64,000 nt of DNA from Paragyromitra xinjiangensis (Eukaryota > Ascomycota > Pezizomycetes > Pezizales > Discinaceae). The position numbers were made by a program, and so were the translations under genes. The stretch is taken from NCBI GenBank assembly GCA_038503065.1, contig JBCAMK010000003.1, forward strand, positions 2,852,001 to 2,916,000, given 5' to 3'. Numbering within the stretch: the stretch's first letter is position 1; every line of letters starts with the position of its first letter. Positions 11,562-22,778 of this stretch are shown here, piece after piece. The notes beneath the pieces were generated by a model. That model saw only the letters and a list, made by a program, of their open reading frames with translations, was not told the origin of the DNA and ran no database searches.

Positions 11562-12876
11562 TAGCATGTTTAAAGACTAATGTACACGGACCGTTATGTT
11601 GGTGATCTCATAATATCATAATGTATTGTTTTGTTGGAGTTTGATCTGTTCGTTTTAGAAATTACCCATTCATTTTTGCAGTATTTTTTAGCATGCTTTT
11701 AAGTTTTGATGATCTTATCGAATAATTACCTAGAACTTTAATTGTAGGGGCTTGTCTGGTGAACGGAGATTACGGTAGTCATTGAGGTGCTGATACGGTT
11801 TAGTTTTGTGGAATCACTGTCATATGATTGAGGATACAGTTCTTGGGAGGGTGTAGTTTCGCTGTGTTGTGAGAGAAAGAGGAGATTGACGGATTGGATA
11901 AGTCAGGCCACCTGTGCAAATAATTTTATGATCACACTGGCCGAACTATTGCCACCAATATTTTTTTTTGCTACTGAGTCAACATCATGTGATATTGCTC
12001 TCTGAGGTATTACTGTACAGCGCTATCATAGTATGATAGTAACAACCTTACCACTAAATTCTATACCATGTCTGCTCCGTAAGGCACAGCGTGTCCTCTT
12101 CACTGCTAGGAGTGCGTAAGACTGTGAGTTCTGCTCATTTACACTGCTTCTCCCGGCTGCCTCTACAGTGTGAATGATGTCATACCTCCACGCGCTGTGG
12201 GCTCGTAACACTTTCGCATTCTAGAAGTTTAGCGGGGGCGCTAGTCTTGTATATAATGGCTGTCTCCCTTTCTAACCTTTTTTCAGTGTACTTACCGTCA
12301 TCGAGAAAAGTGACGGATTTAGTTTTGGTGGTTCGGGTATCTCTTTGCCTTTAATTTGGTAGCTAGAGGGACCTTGACCTGCTCAGAGAGAAAAGTTTCG
12401 TGCCAGAATGACACATGCATCTCCCCATCGATCTACTTATTCTAGCATCTTTACATCAATCAACACCTGGTAAGGTGGGATTGAATTCCCCCATTTACAT
12501 GTGGCCTGAAAAAAAAAACATCTGCTAAAGGTTCGTCTACTTGCAGTTTAGTCATTTGATTAAGGATATTTCATAGAACTTTTTGTCACTAAAATACTAT
12601 AGCGGTTGTCATTTCATCGGGGCGGAGCACCCTCGGTCTGGAAAATGAAGACGTATTCCACATAAGAAAGTAGGAAATAACCTGATGGCTGATAACCGGT
12701 CGACCCCTTTCCTCACTGGTATCTTGGAGGTTTCTTTGTCCCTAATAGTAATATCGACTCTGACTACAACCATATCCCTCAAATAGTTATTTATGACAAA
12801 GAAATACTTTTCTATAGCAGTAGCTTCAGTCGCCAGTATCCTTCCCATCAAAACCCAATTTCCAGTACGAACTACG
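11562..12876. other. spacer between convergent genes
   Basis: Holds the 3' ends of SEC6 (+) and the F-box/ankyrin gene (-). A short perfect palindrome sits at about 12023-12039 (CTATCATA/TATGATAG). No gene is supported. Confidence 0.5.
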
Positions 12877-13860
12877 CTATTCGGTCTTCACCATTCGTTG
12901 GCGTTGGGTAGGCCTTACCTCCAGGATCCTGGGGAAAGTAGCGTTAGATCTATTATCTAGGAGCAGGTGGATCACCATAATCTCACCTCCTCGTGCAGCT
13001 AAATGAAGTGGGGACCATTTACGACCATCTTGAGCATTGATGTCTGCTCCACCCTCAAGCAAGAATCGGACAGCCATCTCATGTCCTCGAGATGCTGCCA
13101 CATGAAGCGGCGTCATTCCGCCGTTGTCCTTGGAGTTGACATGGGCGCCATTTTCCAAGAGTAGCCGAACTATAGAGCCATCTTCAAGTGATGCTGCTAT
13201 GTGAAGTGGTGTCATTCCGCCGTAGTCCCTAGAGTTGATATCCGCGCTATTTTTTAATAGTAACTGGACTATAGAAGCATGCTCAAGCGATGCCGCTACA
13301 TGAAGTGGAGTCATTCCGCCGTAGTTCTTGGAGTTGACGTGTGCGTCATTTTCCAAAAGTATCTGGGCTATAGAGCCATCCTCGAGCGACGCCGCTACGT
13401 GAAGCGGTGTCATACCTTCGAGGTCCTGGGAATCAATGTTTGCACCATTCTTGAGTAGCAACTTGATCAACGCCTTGCGCTTCTTCGCCGCTGCCCAGTG
13501 TAATGCTGTTCCGTCTTTCAGGATGAGGTTTGTCTTTTGCGATAAAACAAACCTCACCAATTCGTCACTAGCCTTTCCTGGTGAAGTGTGAATGGATCTA
13601 GCTCGAGCCGTTACGCCTCTAACAGAGATACCTTCCCCTTCTTCTAGCAAAAATCTGATCAAATCTTTGCTGCCGTCAACTGCTGTCGCGGTGTAGAGTG
13701 CTGCGGTTGCATTGTCTTCTCCAAGCGTTAACTTGCGGAAATTGGGTGTTAGAAGAGTCGCAAGACGACGGTTCGCTTGAAGAAAGGAGTTTAAATCAAG
13801 TAATTCGAGGTTTTCAGCGATGAGAAACAATATTTCGTTTGCGAGGCTGAGAAGGGGCAT
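12877..13860 (-). CDS. F-box and ankyrin-repeat protein
   Basis: A single-exon gene of 327 residues. Residues 2-40 (PLLSLANEILFLIAENLELL, then FLQANRRLATL) look like an F-box, which would bind Skp1 and make this a candidate SCF substrate receptor. Residues 50-115 hold a degenerate ankyrin-like stretch. From about residue 116 to 309 there are six ankyrin repeats, each with the TPLHxAA signature or a variant (TALHWAA, TPLHVAA, TPLHIAA, SPLHLAA). The four central repeats are almost identical at about 99 bp each, suggesting recent tandem amplification. The start is the ATG at 13858-13860; the preceding in-frame codon is GTG. The partner and substrate are unknown. Confidence 0.88.
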   Translation of the reverse strand: MPLLSLANEILFLIAENLELLDLNSFLQANRRLATLLTPNFRKLTLGEDNATAALYTATAVDGSKDLIRFLLEEGEGISVRGVTARARSIHTSPGKASDELVRFVLSQKTNLILKDGTALHWAAAKKRKALIKLLLKNGANIDSQDLEGMTPLHVAASLEDGSIAQILLENDAHVNSKNYGGMTPLHVAASLEHASIVQLLLKNSADINSRDYGGMTPLHIAASLEDGSIVRLLLENGAHVNSKDNGGMTPLHVAASRGHEMAVRFLLEGGADINAQDGRKWSPLHLAARGGEIMVIHLLLDNRSNATFPRILEVRPTQRQRMVKTE

Positions 13861-16190
13861 CACGATAGCTATCTGGTTGTTTTTGCGGGGTGTGGTGGGG
13901 TTGGAATGGTTGTGTTGTAGGTTTCAGTTTAGGAGGAGCTGCGGCAGATACCTATGCTTGGATACCGCCAAGGCCAAGATATAATTCATTGAAAATCACT
14001 CGTGGATGCCTTGCAAAGAGCCCCACCGTACAGCCACGTACAGATATGCGCGCTCCCGCAAATCTTTCCCGCCATTGAAAATTCAGCCGTATCACGACGA
14101 ATAGCCGTGGGATTGGTAATACTTGATCTGCGTTACCATTCGGATATTGAAAATAGCCTAGGCCGGCAAGGTCTTGCTATGAGACAATTTTGCATGGGGT
14201 CCGCTTCTGGTAGCCCTGGCATAGATAATAACTTGCGATTGGTATTACATGAGGTAAGGGTTGGTGCTCGTTCGTTCATGTTGTTTTGAAATAGCTTGAC
14301 TTTGGTTGGATGGGAGGGTTTGGTGGTCTGAGCAGCTTGGATATTTCTCGGAAGCGACTATTTAACCTGGGCCAGATGACTGGAGTCTGTAACACTGGCT
14401 TCGAGGGCAGTATTTTATACTCAGAACAGGTCGCAAGTGCCCGGGAATGCACGTTGTAGGAGTCTGTCGGTTAATTGGTGGGCTAGGTAAAGTTTGAAAA
14501 TATAACTGGTCCGAATGGTCTGCATGAAGTTTGCGTCTTCGGGCTTTATAGCCTGCCTCGAGTAAGAGGTATAGGGATAATATAGCGAATCTGGCGAGAT
14601 AGTGTATTTACCGTAGGCTCGTCCTATTAGGTTTGTCGTATTTATCTTACACCTGGAGTGCCTTGCTAGGGGTTATGTTGGGTCAAAGAGAACAGCCTTA
14701 TTACCAAGAAGAGGTCCTGTTCCTCCTCTTAAAGGAGTTCGAATATGGAGGCGCTTTCCTTATATCGCAACATGGGCTTGTCTCTCAGGGAGTGCGAAAA
14801 GATCGAGGGACATTATATTCATGCAAGCTATATCCGGATTGATAATGAAGGATCAAAATGTTTCTGGTGTTGTCACTAACGCAAGTAATTATGATATAAG
14901 ATCACGGCTACCCACCAAAGCCTTCTTACGGCTTTTTGATGGTTGCCTTAACATAGCAGTTTGTAAGCCTTCTTTTCCCTGAGAGGGCTGCTCTACACTT
15001 GAGCCCTCAGTGACTCCACATCTTTGTGACTCCACCTTTGCAGACTACAGTATAGTAAATTAGTGTTTGGGTAACATTCAAGGCATCGCTATCTTGCGAC
15101 GATTCGTTAGAACCCCGATATTCAAAGTATGATTGAGAAACTTCATGGCCAGAAGTGACAAACTTTCAATATATGTGAAAATAATATGTCACCACCGGCC
15201 TATACAACAAGTGGATTAGTATATACTGCATTTACAAAGTCCTTAAGTCGTAGGGCAATAAAGTTCGACACTATAAGGTCTAAACCTAGCTTTAGGGCTT
15301 TTTGATGGTAGGAAGGATGGTAGAGTAGATGATAGAGCTCGCCTGATTTTCAGCTAGCTTATCAGAACAGTAAAGACACTAAGAAATCTTGATTCCGGTG
15401 CAGTATTGGATTGCTATAGCATACCGAAGCGATGTCCAAATTCAGGAGGAACTCCATCGTTTCATTCATCATTGGCATTCGCTTGAAATGCCAACCCATA
15501 AACTTCGTGGATAAGGCTCAATTTGTCGAGTTATCTCGAGATAGGATGTTCCAACTAAAAGGACCTGTATGGGATGAATTGGATGGCCTAAAGGCTTGCT
15601 GTAACCCGCCACCTAACTTGGGGTGTTTATAGGCCGCCTTGCCCGAAAGGTGCTATTTGTTGGAAAGCTAGCAGCCTTACCCATACCCCTAAAGAGTTGT
15701 GCGCCTTACTTAGGAAATCTACAGGATAAGGCGACTTCTCCGGCCAAATAGAAAAAATCTGAGCCTAATGTTCTATAATCCGTTGTGATGTTTGAAGTAA
15801 GACGTGACTGGCCGGGAGAGGACACTAGAGAAGGAATGAAGGAGTAATATGGCGATGTAAGTGGTGCCCACACGAGCATTAATTCGATTAATAGCAAAGC
15901 AATACTGCGTCCTATGTCTACTCCTGCTGAAGAAATCCCCAGAGTCTACAACCTCTCGGCACCAACTCCGAGTGATCGCCAGTGATGACGTGATATGAGG
16001 CTCTTTTTGAGGCTTTCACGCGTCGCCTTCTTGGCGTCATATTCTTGTCTCATCTTCAACCCTAAACCATCTCGTCCATCTTATCACCATCCCTTTCCTT
16101 CGCCGCTTCTGGTCCTGTCAAAACAAACATACCGAGCTGATACACAAACACCAATTTCCCACTCACGTTCACTGTTATCACACCACAACA
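13861..16190. other. gene-poor spacer upstream of the NASP-like gene
   Basis: 2.3 kb without a supportable gene. The 13-mer GGCTTTTTGATGG occurs at 14930-14942 and again at 15296-15308, with weak surrounding similarity, possibly traces of an old repeat. The last 200 bases are C-rich and T-rich like a fungal 5' UTR. Confidence 0.45.
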
Positions 16191-17779
16191 ATGTCTACCA
16201 AAGAAGTTCAGCTCACAGAAATCAAGGCCAAAGCTCTAAAAGCTTTCTCCCAAAAAGACTACGCGACCTCCACCGAGCTCTACGCTGAAGCTTGCGAGCT
16301 TCAATCCGCAGTTCAAGGTGAAGATAACCCGAAAAACGCGCATCTACTCTACCTCTATGGTCGCTCCCTCTTCGAAGTTGCCCTAAAGAAGAGCGACGTT
16401 CTTGGAGGTGTCACCCAGGAGGAAAAGAAACCGAAGGATGAGAAAAAGAAGAAGAGCAAAGATAAGCTAGAAGCTCCTGAAAGTAGCGCGGAGGCAGTGA
16501 TTGGCGATAAAGCACTGGAGAAAGGAGCTCCAAAGGCGAAGCCAGGCTTGTTCTCATTTACTGGTGATGAGAACTGGGATGATTCGGATTCGGAATTTGA
16601 GGATGAAGAAGAGAGGGAAGGGGAGGGAGAAGGGAAAGAAGAGGAGGATGACTTTACCCTAGCTTGGGAAATTTTGGACTATGCCCGTGTGCTGTTCTTG
16701 AAGCAACTTTCACCCGATACCACCAACGAGGAAGCCGGTGTTACAAGTGAGATCCCTCCAGCTGACTCTACAACCACCGACACCTCTGCTGAGCCTATCA
16801 CCTCCATCCCCAACGAGGAAAAGACAGAGGAGAAAGTGGAAGAGGTTGTAGAAGATAACGGGGAAGAGAAAGGAGAAGAGAAAGGAGAAGAGAAAGGAGA
16901 AGAGAAAGAAGAGAAAGAAGAGAAAGAAGAGAAAGAAGCCCCCAAGCTAGTGGAATCAATTGTGCTCTTAGAAGATGAGGTCAAGACTATTCGCACTGCA
17001 CTCGCTGATACCTATGACCTCCTCGGCGAGGTCTCCCTCGAATCTGAGTCCTTTGAGCAAGCCGCCAAAGATCTGCGCTCGTCCCTAGACCTTAAGCTCG
17101 GACTCTATCCTCCTGAGTCTACTCTCATATCTGAAGGACACTATAAGCTCTCTCTTGCGCTCGAGTTTGCCGCCGCTGGGGAAGACGTTACTGAGAGTGC
17201 TAGACTAAAGGGACGTGAGGAAGCCGCCGTGGAGATGGAGAAGGCGATCGCTTCATGCAAAGCCCGGATTGAGAAGGAAGAGAAGCAAGCAGCGGATGCC
17301 AACGGTGATGACAAAGGGAAGGGGAAAGAGCAGGTCACAAAGAGCCTTGCAGATGCGAAAGAGTTGGTAGAGGAGCTGGAAACAAGGGTGAGCACCATTC
17401 CTAACTCAGAAAACCTTTGGATCAGTATTTAATAATTCCTTAGCTTGCCGACCTCCGCACGACTTCCCAATCGCCCGCTGAGGCTGCAATGGACCCATTG
17501 CGAGGTATCTTGGGTCAAGTTCTCGGCGAGGACCCAGCGACAGCTAAGAAGAGGATCGAGGAGGCTATAAGCAGTGCCAGAGACCTGACTGGGCTAGTCA
17601 GAAAGAAGCAGCCCGCCACTGCTACTGCCACTGCTATCACCACTCCTGTAGCTGTAGGCACAGGGAAGCCGACAGAGAATGGAAATTCGAAGAGAAAGCT
17701 GGATGATCTACAAGAGGAAGATGAGCCTATTGTAGAGGAGAGCAAGAAGGCAAAAGTTTCTGATAATGAGGAGGCTTGA
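16191..17779 (+). CDS. NASP/Sim3/Hif1-type histone chaperone
   Basis: Chaperone family that binds histone H3 or CENP-A through interrupted TPR (SHNi-TPR) repeats and acts in the nucleus. Exons 16191-17387 and 17444-17779 (56-bp intron) join in phase to 510 residues. An N-terminal TPR (KALKAFSQKDYATSTELYAE...ALLYLYGRSLFEVA type) is followed by a long charged insert. TPR motifs resume with DTYDLLGEVSLESESFEQA and HYKLSLALEFA, then a long acidic/basic helix. Exon 2 starts LADLRTTSQSP, a family-typical segment, and the C-terminus carries a basic KRKLDDLQEED motif that may serve nuclear import. The insert contains a K/E/G tandem repeat at residues 221-250 encoded by short DNA repeats near 16860-16940. 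Confidence 0.87.
16860..16938 (+). repeat. coding microsatellite/minisatellite (GEEK/EEKE units)
   Basis: 12-bp units encoding GEEK repeat about four times, then 9-bp units encoding EEK about four times, inside the NASP-like gene. The repeat is in frame, so copy-number change would alter only the length of the acidic insert. Confidence 0.85.
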
Positions 17780-18685
17780 TTATTTATTGCGGGGTACATT
17801 CGGGATAACGGCACGGCAAGAGAGTACGAATGGAATAATTCTTAATGCCGAGTTGCACACACAGACTGCCTTACTTTTGGTTGGTGGGGTTATAATATCT
17901 CCCTTTCCTATTATTTTTTTCTTCTTTTCTCGGTTGCTTCTCTTCTGGGTGAAGGGCTAGGGTTGCTGGGAGTGTGGGCTTTCTTTCCTTTTTCTTCAAT
18001 ATTTGTTTTACTAGGTGAAGCAAGGGGAAAATTAGCAGATTATATACCATATCTGCGGGGCAGAGAAACATCGATAAAAGCAAGAATCGCAATTGTATGG
18101 CCCCAGTTCCTGAGGCTGGGGCTGAGGTTTTATGTTGCTCGCGTACTACACAAAAGAAAATTTAAGGTTATCTCCAGCTCGTAATATAAGAGCCTGGCTT
18201 GGATCTTCGGGCGTGGTTTGGGGCGAGATGAAAGTGTACCTCTGGAGCCAATAAGTGCTGCGAGTGAGAATCAGTGACGCAATTACTGCTTGATTTTAGG
18301 AACAGCACTTTTGACAGCCTTGGAAGTCTATGCGATATTCTCCAACTAGCCCTATCGCATAGTTACATGTACTTTCGTGACACGATGTGTGGAATTTCAT
18401 GGCCGTCGTCGTTGAGGGGCTTTAGTATCGATTTTGTGGTATTTGGGGCGGCTAGTCGTACAGAAAATTCGCTTAATCCGGTTTTATACTCAGCTTTTAC
18501 AAACCAATTAAGAACGCCAATTTCTAATCTATTGAATGGAAAGTGTTATTAGATGTTTATAGGACGACACCCTTGGTATATTTCTCCTTTCACCACTCCC
18601 ATCATTTAACCACAAAGTGTCATTATCCCATGGTAGTTTCTTGCAGACCCTCCAATCCCTATTGATCACTTCACCTTCTCTGAGT
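17780..18685. other. spacer, 3' of NASP-like gene and 5' of novel-family gene A
   Basis: T-rich sequence near 17880-17940 and otherwise no coding signal. Part of this spacer (18617-18685) is open in frame with gene A but lacks an ATG. Confidence 0.45.
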
Positions 18686-19222
18686 ATGCTGAGGATTTCG
18701 GGGCCAAGGAAGAAGCAGTGCAATGAACCCGGGAAGGGAAAGCATTCGATTTCTAACGTGGAACCTACCCTGGGGACTACCGATATTAACCAAATATGCA
18801 TAGAGAAACCTAGGGTTAATATCCTCGTCACTACAACGCTCCCTTTGGACGATAGGCAGATACCTGGGCCCTCCCCAACCGCAGAGTTTGTGATCCCACG
18901 TACCAACAGCTTCCCAGCCCGTACACTTGTTTTCTATGATCGGCCACCCCTCGCCCGACGGGTTCGCCCAACTGCTATGGATTTTCATAGTGAAGAAGAC
19001 GAGTCTATTGGCCCCGAGGAATACCTGAGGCTTAATGAACCTATTGCGAGTTCTGGGGAAGAGAAGCAATGTTATGCAACGCGTATCGGGCTATATAGGT
19101 CCCCAGCACAAGTTGCAGCATCAGACTCCATAAATGATGGTGATGTGATCATGGAATCAACGGCCACGACGGTGCAAATTGAGGAATTGGGGGGCGGCAC
19201 GCATGAACGGACAGAAAGATAG
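18686..19222 (+). CDS. unrecognised protein, novel two-gene family, member A
   Basis: No known family is recognised. The frame from the ATG at 18686 gives 178 residues with no introns, ending at TAG 19220-19222. Residues 67-145 are clearly related to the gene at 20380: both share an IP..T...PAR segment, a YDRP/RDRP segment, RPTA and SI(G/T)PEEYLR(L/Q)NEP, then a basic YxxxPQVA-like end. No signal peptide or membrane span is seen; the protein is hydrophilic. The same frame stays open after the stop for another 88 codons, so the annotated end is uncertain (see the TAG-interrupted extension). The frame is also open upstream to 18617 but without an ATG. Confidence 0.6.
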   Translation: MLRISGPRKKQCNEPGKGKHSISNVEPTLGTTDINQICIEKPRVNILVTTTLPLDDRQIPGPSPTAEFVIPRTNSFPARTLVFYDRPPLARRVRPTAMDFHSEEDESIGPEEYLRLNEPIASSGEEKQCYATRIGLYRSPAQVAASDSINDGDVIMESTATTVQIEELGGGTHERTER

Positions 19223-19651
19223 GAACAGCAAGATGTCGGTGAGGGTTCCTTGACGCTATCGAGCCAAAAATCCGGGCAGCATCAACACTCGTGGCAGCAA
19301 GATATAAGTGTTTCTAAATCCTCCTTGAGTAAGCGACAATTGCAACAGCAGGGTGCTGGAGCAGATTTTTCGAGTCTCTTTCTTAATCAACAGCACTGGA
19401 AGCGGCAGAAATGGCAACAGCAAGCTTCTAGGGTAGGCTCTTCAGCGTTTCCTCCGAATAAGTGGTACCAACGTCACCAAAAACAGTAGCAAGTTACTAG
19501 AGCAAGTTCTTCAAGGCTTTTGATTGATCAATACCGGTGGCAAGAAAACTTACGGCAGCAAGATACCAGAGTAGGGTTTTCGGTATCTCCACTAGGGCAG
19601 CAGTACTGGCATCAGCAAACCCTGGAGGGACTGTGCCGGAAGGAGCAGTAG
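19223..19651 (+). pseudogene. Q-rich in-frame extension of gene A, broken by TAG codons
   Basis: Directly after the gene A stop (TAG 19220-19222) the same frame is open for 88 codons to a second TAG at 19487-19489, then 53 more codons to a third TAG at 19649-19651. The translated extension is rich in Q, W, R and S and consists of loose 23-25-residue units (QQQ..RVGSS....W/Y.QQ). Every interruption is TAG, one C-to-T change from CAG (Gln), in a stretch full of CAG codons. It may be a decayed C-terminus or a readthrough extension. It is not counted as an expressed protein here. Confidence 0.5.
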
Positions 19652-20379
19652 GAGTAATGTGATAGGCTCGGCTCGGTGTCGCCTGGATGGGTCGAGGATG
19701 TCGTTATTAGAGAGAAGATACATGCACGCCTCTCTGGCTGACACCCTCCACTGGGAGTAACCGCTTTGCTCAGGAAAAAAACGAGACGGATCGTTTATTG
19801 ACAGCCTGTTTCAGCACTGCAGGGGGGTGGAGACATATGGCATGCATAGTTACTTCCCTAAATAAAAGTATGTTTATTTATTTTTATACTACTTGAGTCT
19901 TGATATGGCCTTTGGTGCTGGCGGAACCCTAACACTTCGAGTTGGATCGAAAGTTGTGAATAAGATCATTTATTATCACTCAAAACGGTAACTTGTGGCC
20001 ATAAATATGGGATGATGATGATAATGATGATGAATTCATTGCATAGCTATGGGGCAAAAAGGTGGAGGTTAAGTCTGCCATCCACAAATTTCCCACAGAA
20101 TAAAGAGGTTCATCAATTATGAGAAATTGCCTTTGGTGATGTCCAAACTTACAAGAAATCCCTACGGGAGGAAGGCAATCATGAAGGTGATCTTTATTCA
20201 AGCTTTCACGTGAAAACTGAGCCAATGTTCTAGTAGGAGAAATCCACAGACCTCCTAGAATAATCTAGGAGGCGTCAGTCACGTCTTGGGATGATACTCA
20301 CCTCAACACTTCATCACTCAACCACAACACTTTTATCAATTCTCCATCTGCATCCATTCACCTATTAATATTCCCAATC
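19652..20379. other. spacer between novel-family genes A and B
   Basis: No coding frame is supported. The last 100 bases are rich in CA and CT and run straight into the ATG of gene B, as in a 5' UTR. Confidence 0.45.
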
Positions 20380-21036
20380 ATGGATTTACTTACTCATATC
20401 ACCCCTCGGGGCTCACACTGCTCTTTTCGGTCCCGACCAGAAGAGATGAAGCCAAGTAGCAAGCTCCCCGAAGAAAAGCAGCCAGCCCATACGTTCGAAA
20501 TGGTGCAAGTTCACAAAACTGCCCAGGTATCCCATAAACATAACAGAGATCCTTACTCGATACCTTATTTCTCCATGGTCCCTTCCTTCCACAGCTGTGA
20601 GACCCCCGAACGTCCTGCTACTATAGCTACAACGTTCGAGATCCCCTACACCGATAGAAGGCCAGCTCGTGTACTCATCATTATCCGTGATCGTCCACTA
20701 CCGACCCGACGAGACCGTCCCACTGCTCGAGATCTCTACAGCGAGGATGACACGTCTATCACTCCTGAGGAGTACCTACGCCAGAACGAACCAACTGCAA
20801 AGAGTAAAAAAGAAGAAGAGGAGTTCGCGGCATATGATAGGTTGTATAATTATAAGCCACAGGTCGCAACACGACGCACTAAGGATCACGTAGTTACTTC
20901 CTCGGTGGATAAAGTAACAAAAGTTAGGGGACGGAATTTTAATGTGAGCATGAAGGATGGAGAACAAGGCTATGGTCTAGGCGCCGTATTAGGATACGCC
21001 GGGTTATTCTATCCGGCAGAAACAGACGCAAAATAG
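20380..21036 (+). CDS. unrecognised protein, novel two-gene family, member B
   Basis: A single-exon frame of 218 residues from ATG 20380 to TAG 21034. I know of no domain for it. Residues 86-163 match gene A residues 67-145, including SITPEEYLRQNEP beside SIGPEEYLRLNEP in A, and RPTARDLYSEDD beside RPTAMDFHSEED. Outside this block the two proteins diverge: B has a basic/polar N-terminus and a C-terminus ending with a Gly-rich LGAVLGYAGLFYP segment, and it lacks the Q-rich tail of A. The two genes lie in tandem 1.2 kb apart, implying local duplication. No signal peptide or membrane span is evident. Confidence 0.65.
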   Translation: MDLLTHITPRGSHCSFRSRPEEMKPSSKLPEEKQPAHTFEMVQVHKTAQVSHKHNRDPYSIPYFSMVPSFHSCETPERPATIATTFEIPYTDRRPARVLIIIRDRPLPTRRDRPTARDLYSEDDTSITPEEYLRQNEPTAKSKKEEEEFAAYDRLYNYKPQVATRRTKDHVVTSSVDKVTKVRGRNFNVSMKDGEQGYGLGAVLGYAGLFYPAETDAK

Positions 21037-21745
21037 CTGGGTAACTTGGGGTAGCTTTTTGGTTCTTCTGGTCCTTTTTGAAATGATTTTGGATCAGGAA
21101 GAAAGCTGAACAAATCGATTATTTCTGGAAACTGTCGGAGTTTTTAAGAGCCTAGCTCTTTTCCTAACCGAGCTTGCTTGGATACTTCGCCCTTTGTATA
21201 GTAATTAGCGGCGGCTTCGCACCGCCCACTAACAAACAAAAACGTTCGTGTATGAGGTCATCGGTTATCACTCGCCATGGTGTGAGCAGTAGAAGTGATT
21301 GAAAACTACACCGCCGCCATTCAAGGTATTCTTCATGCCAGCTTTTGTTATTTACCTTCACTAAATACTAACATTTCTTGCAGACCAAACACTATAACTA
21401 TAAACATATCCCACCAAAACCCACGGTGAGCGGCAAAGAACAGTAGGCAGCATGACTCGTCACCATTTTGTAGATAAACACAATGAGAATTCTAGTTCCC
21501 TCTAGAAGAAGGCTCATTAGAATACTAGCCCTCCTCCAAACAACTGTTATGGATGTAAACTTACAAAAGAAACTGTGGTTTATCCTACTATATAAACATT
21601 CACATTGCCATCACACATTGCCATCACACATTACCATGAACATTCATAACTCAATAACTCAATCCCCTACCTCTGATAGGGCGTAGTCGTAGCAGGGAGC
21701 TCAGCAGGTTTCTAAGCATTATTAGTGATACCGGTGTGAGCGAGC
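21037..21745. other. spacer between convergent genes
   Basis: Includes an intron-like acceptor (CTAACATTTCTTGCAG ending near 21382), but I could not join it to a readable exon. Near 21596-21640 a 15-bp unit (CACATTGCCATCACA) is repeated about three times. Confidence 0.4.
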
Positions 21746-22778
21746 TTAGCGTGTTGTAATAGGTACCTCGAAGTGTTGGGGCCCTAGTTGAAATCCCTGC
21801 TGGAACCCTGGCTGGTTATGAGGTTGGATATAATTTTCGAACCCTGGTTGAACAGCAGCAACATTAGGTTGTACATATGATCGATCTTGGTTTTGGGCTC
21901 CAAGACCCGCTGCCCCTTCAGCCGTAGCCCGCTTCTTGCGTCGAATGAACCAGATGCAACCAATAATGATTAATGTGATTATGACAATAGCAAGAACGAT
22001 GACGACAATTAATGCTGGAGAAAGTGGTGCCTTTGAGTTGGGACTACTGGTCGGAGGCGCGCTTGGTGTAATACCTGATGGCGATGGCGGTATTACGGGC
22101 GGGGGGGTCTCGGGCGCCGTGTGAAATAGCGTAGTGTCTGCTGATTTCCAGCGTATTTGAATCGGGTATGCTACATTCAAATAATCACTTGAAGATACTG
22201 GCATGGTGCCTATGACACTCTGGTCCGTAGGGTTATTCACGATGATGGCGCTGGTTGTTGACTGCATGGCACTATTACATGCCCACCACCCGAGGTTATC
22301 TATTTTGTCACCTGGACAGGCATATTTGCTGATAGTTCACAAAAACGAGAAGTTAGCCTCAATTTTCTGAGGATATGCCCTCAAAGAAGCAATCTTCATA
22401 GAAACAAACTTACACAGGGCAGCAAAAGGCGACCTTCTCATCTACTTCTACAGTAAAACTCGGCGGAGGAGCACAGGCTCTATAAGATTGTGGGCATACA
22501 GCGGGACTGTAGTATGTTGATAACCATTCATACGCCCTTGAATATGGTGTACTTGATGGGCAACAACTTGAGATGGCGCAGCCTTGAGTAAAATACGTAT
22601 AAGCTGCTCCAGGCATCAATCCCTTGGTTTTGAGATTCCATAGTTCGTCCAGGCAGTTTGCAGGTAGGGTAGCAGGTGTGGTGAGAGGGCCAGCGTTGGT
22701 TGACCATGAGATGGTAGGGAGCAGATATGTAGTCTGGGACGCGGATTTGCGTGATGTTGAAGTTTTAGAAGCAGACAT
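21746..22778 (-). CDS. single-pass membrane protein with Cys-containing ectodomain
   Basis: Function not recognised. Exons complement(22414-22778, 21746-22328) with an 85-bp intron (GTAAGT donor) join in phase to 315 residues. The first half is rich in Ser, Thr, Pro and Cys (CAISSCCPSSTPYSRAYEW, CPQSYRAC, VAFCCP, KYACPGD), then a Pro/Ser stalk. A strong transmembrane helix follows at about residues 224-250 (ALIVVIVLAIVIITLIIIGC) with a RRKKR stop-transfer after it. The cytoplasmic tail is Q/P-rich with QPGF repeats. The arrangement fits a surface or sensor-like type I protein, but no signal peptide is visible at the chosen start (MSASKTSTS), so an upstream exon may be missing. Confidence 0.75.

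Noticed and set aside
21270..21400. Good intron-like sequence ending CTAACATTTCTTGCAG
   Set aside because: The flanking frames stop within a few codons on joining, so no exon pair could be supported.
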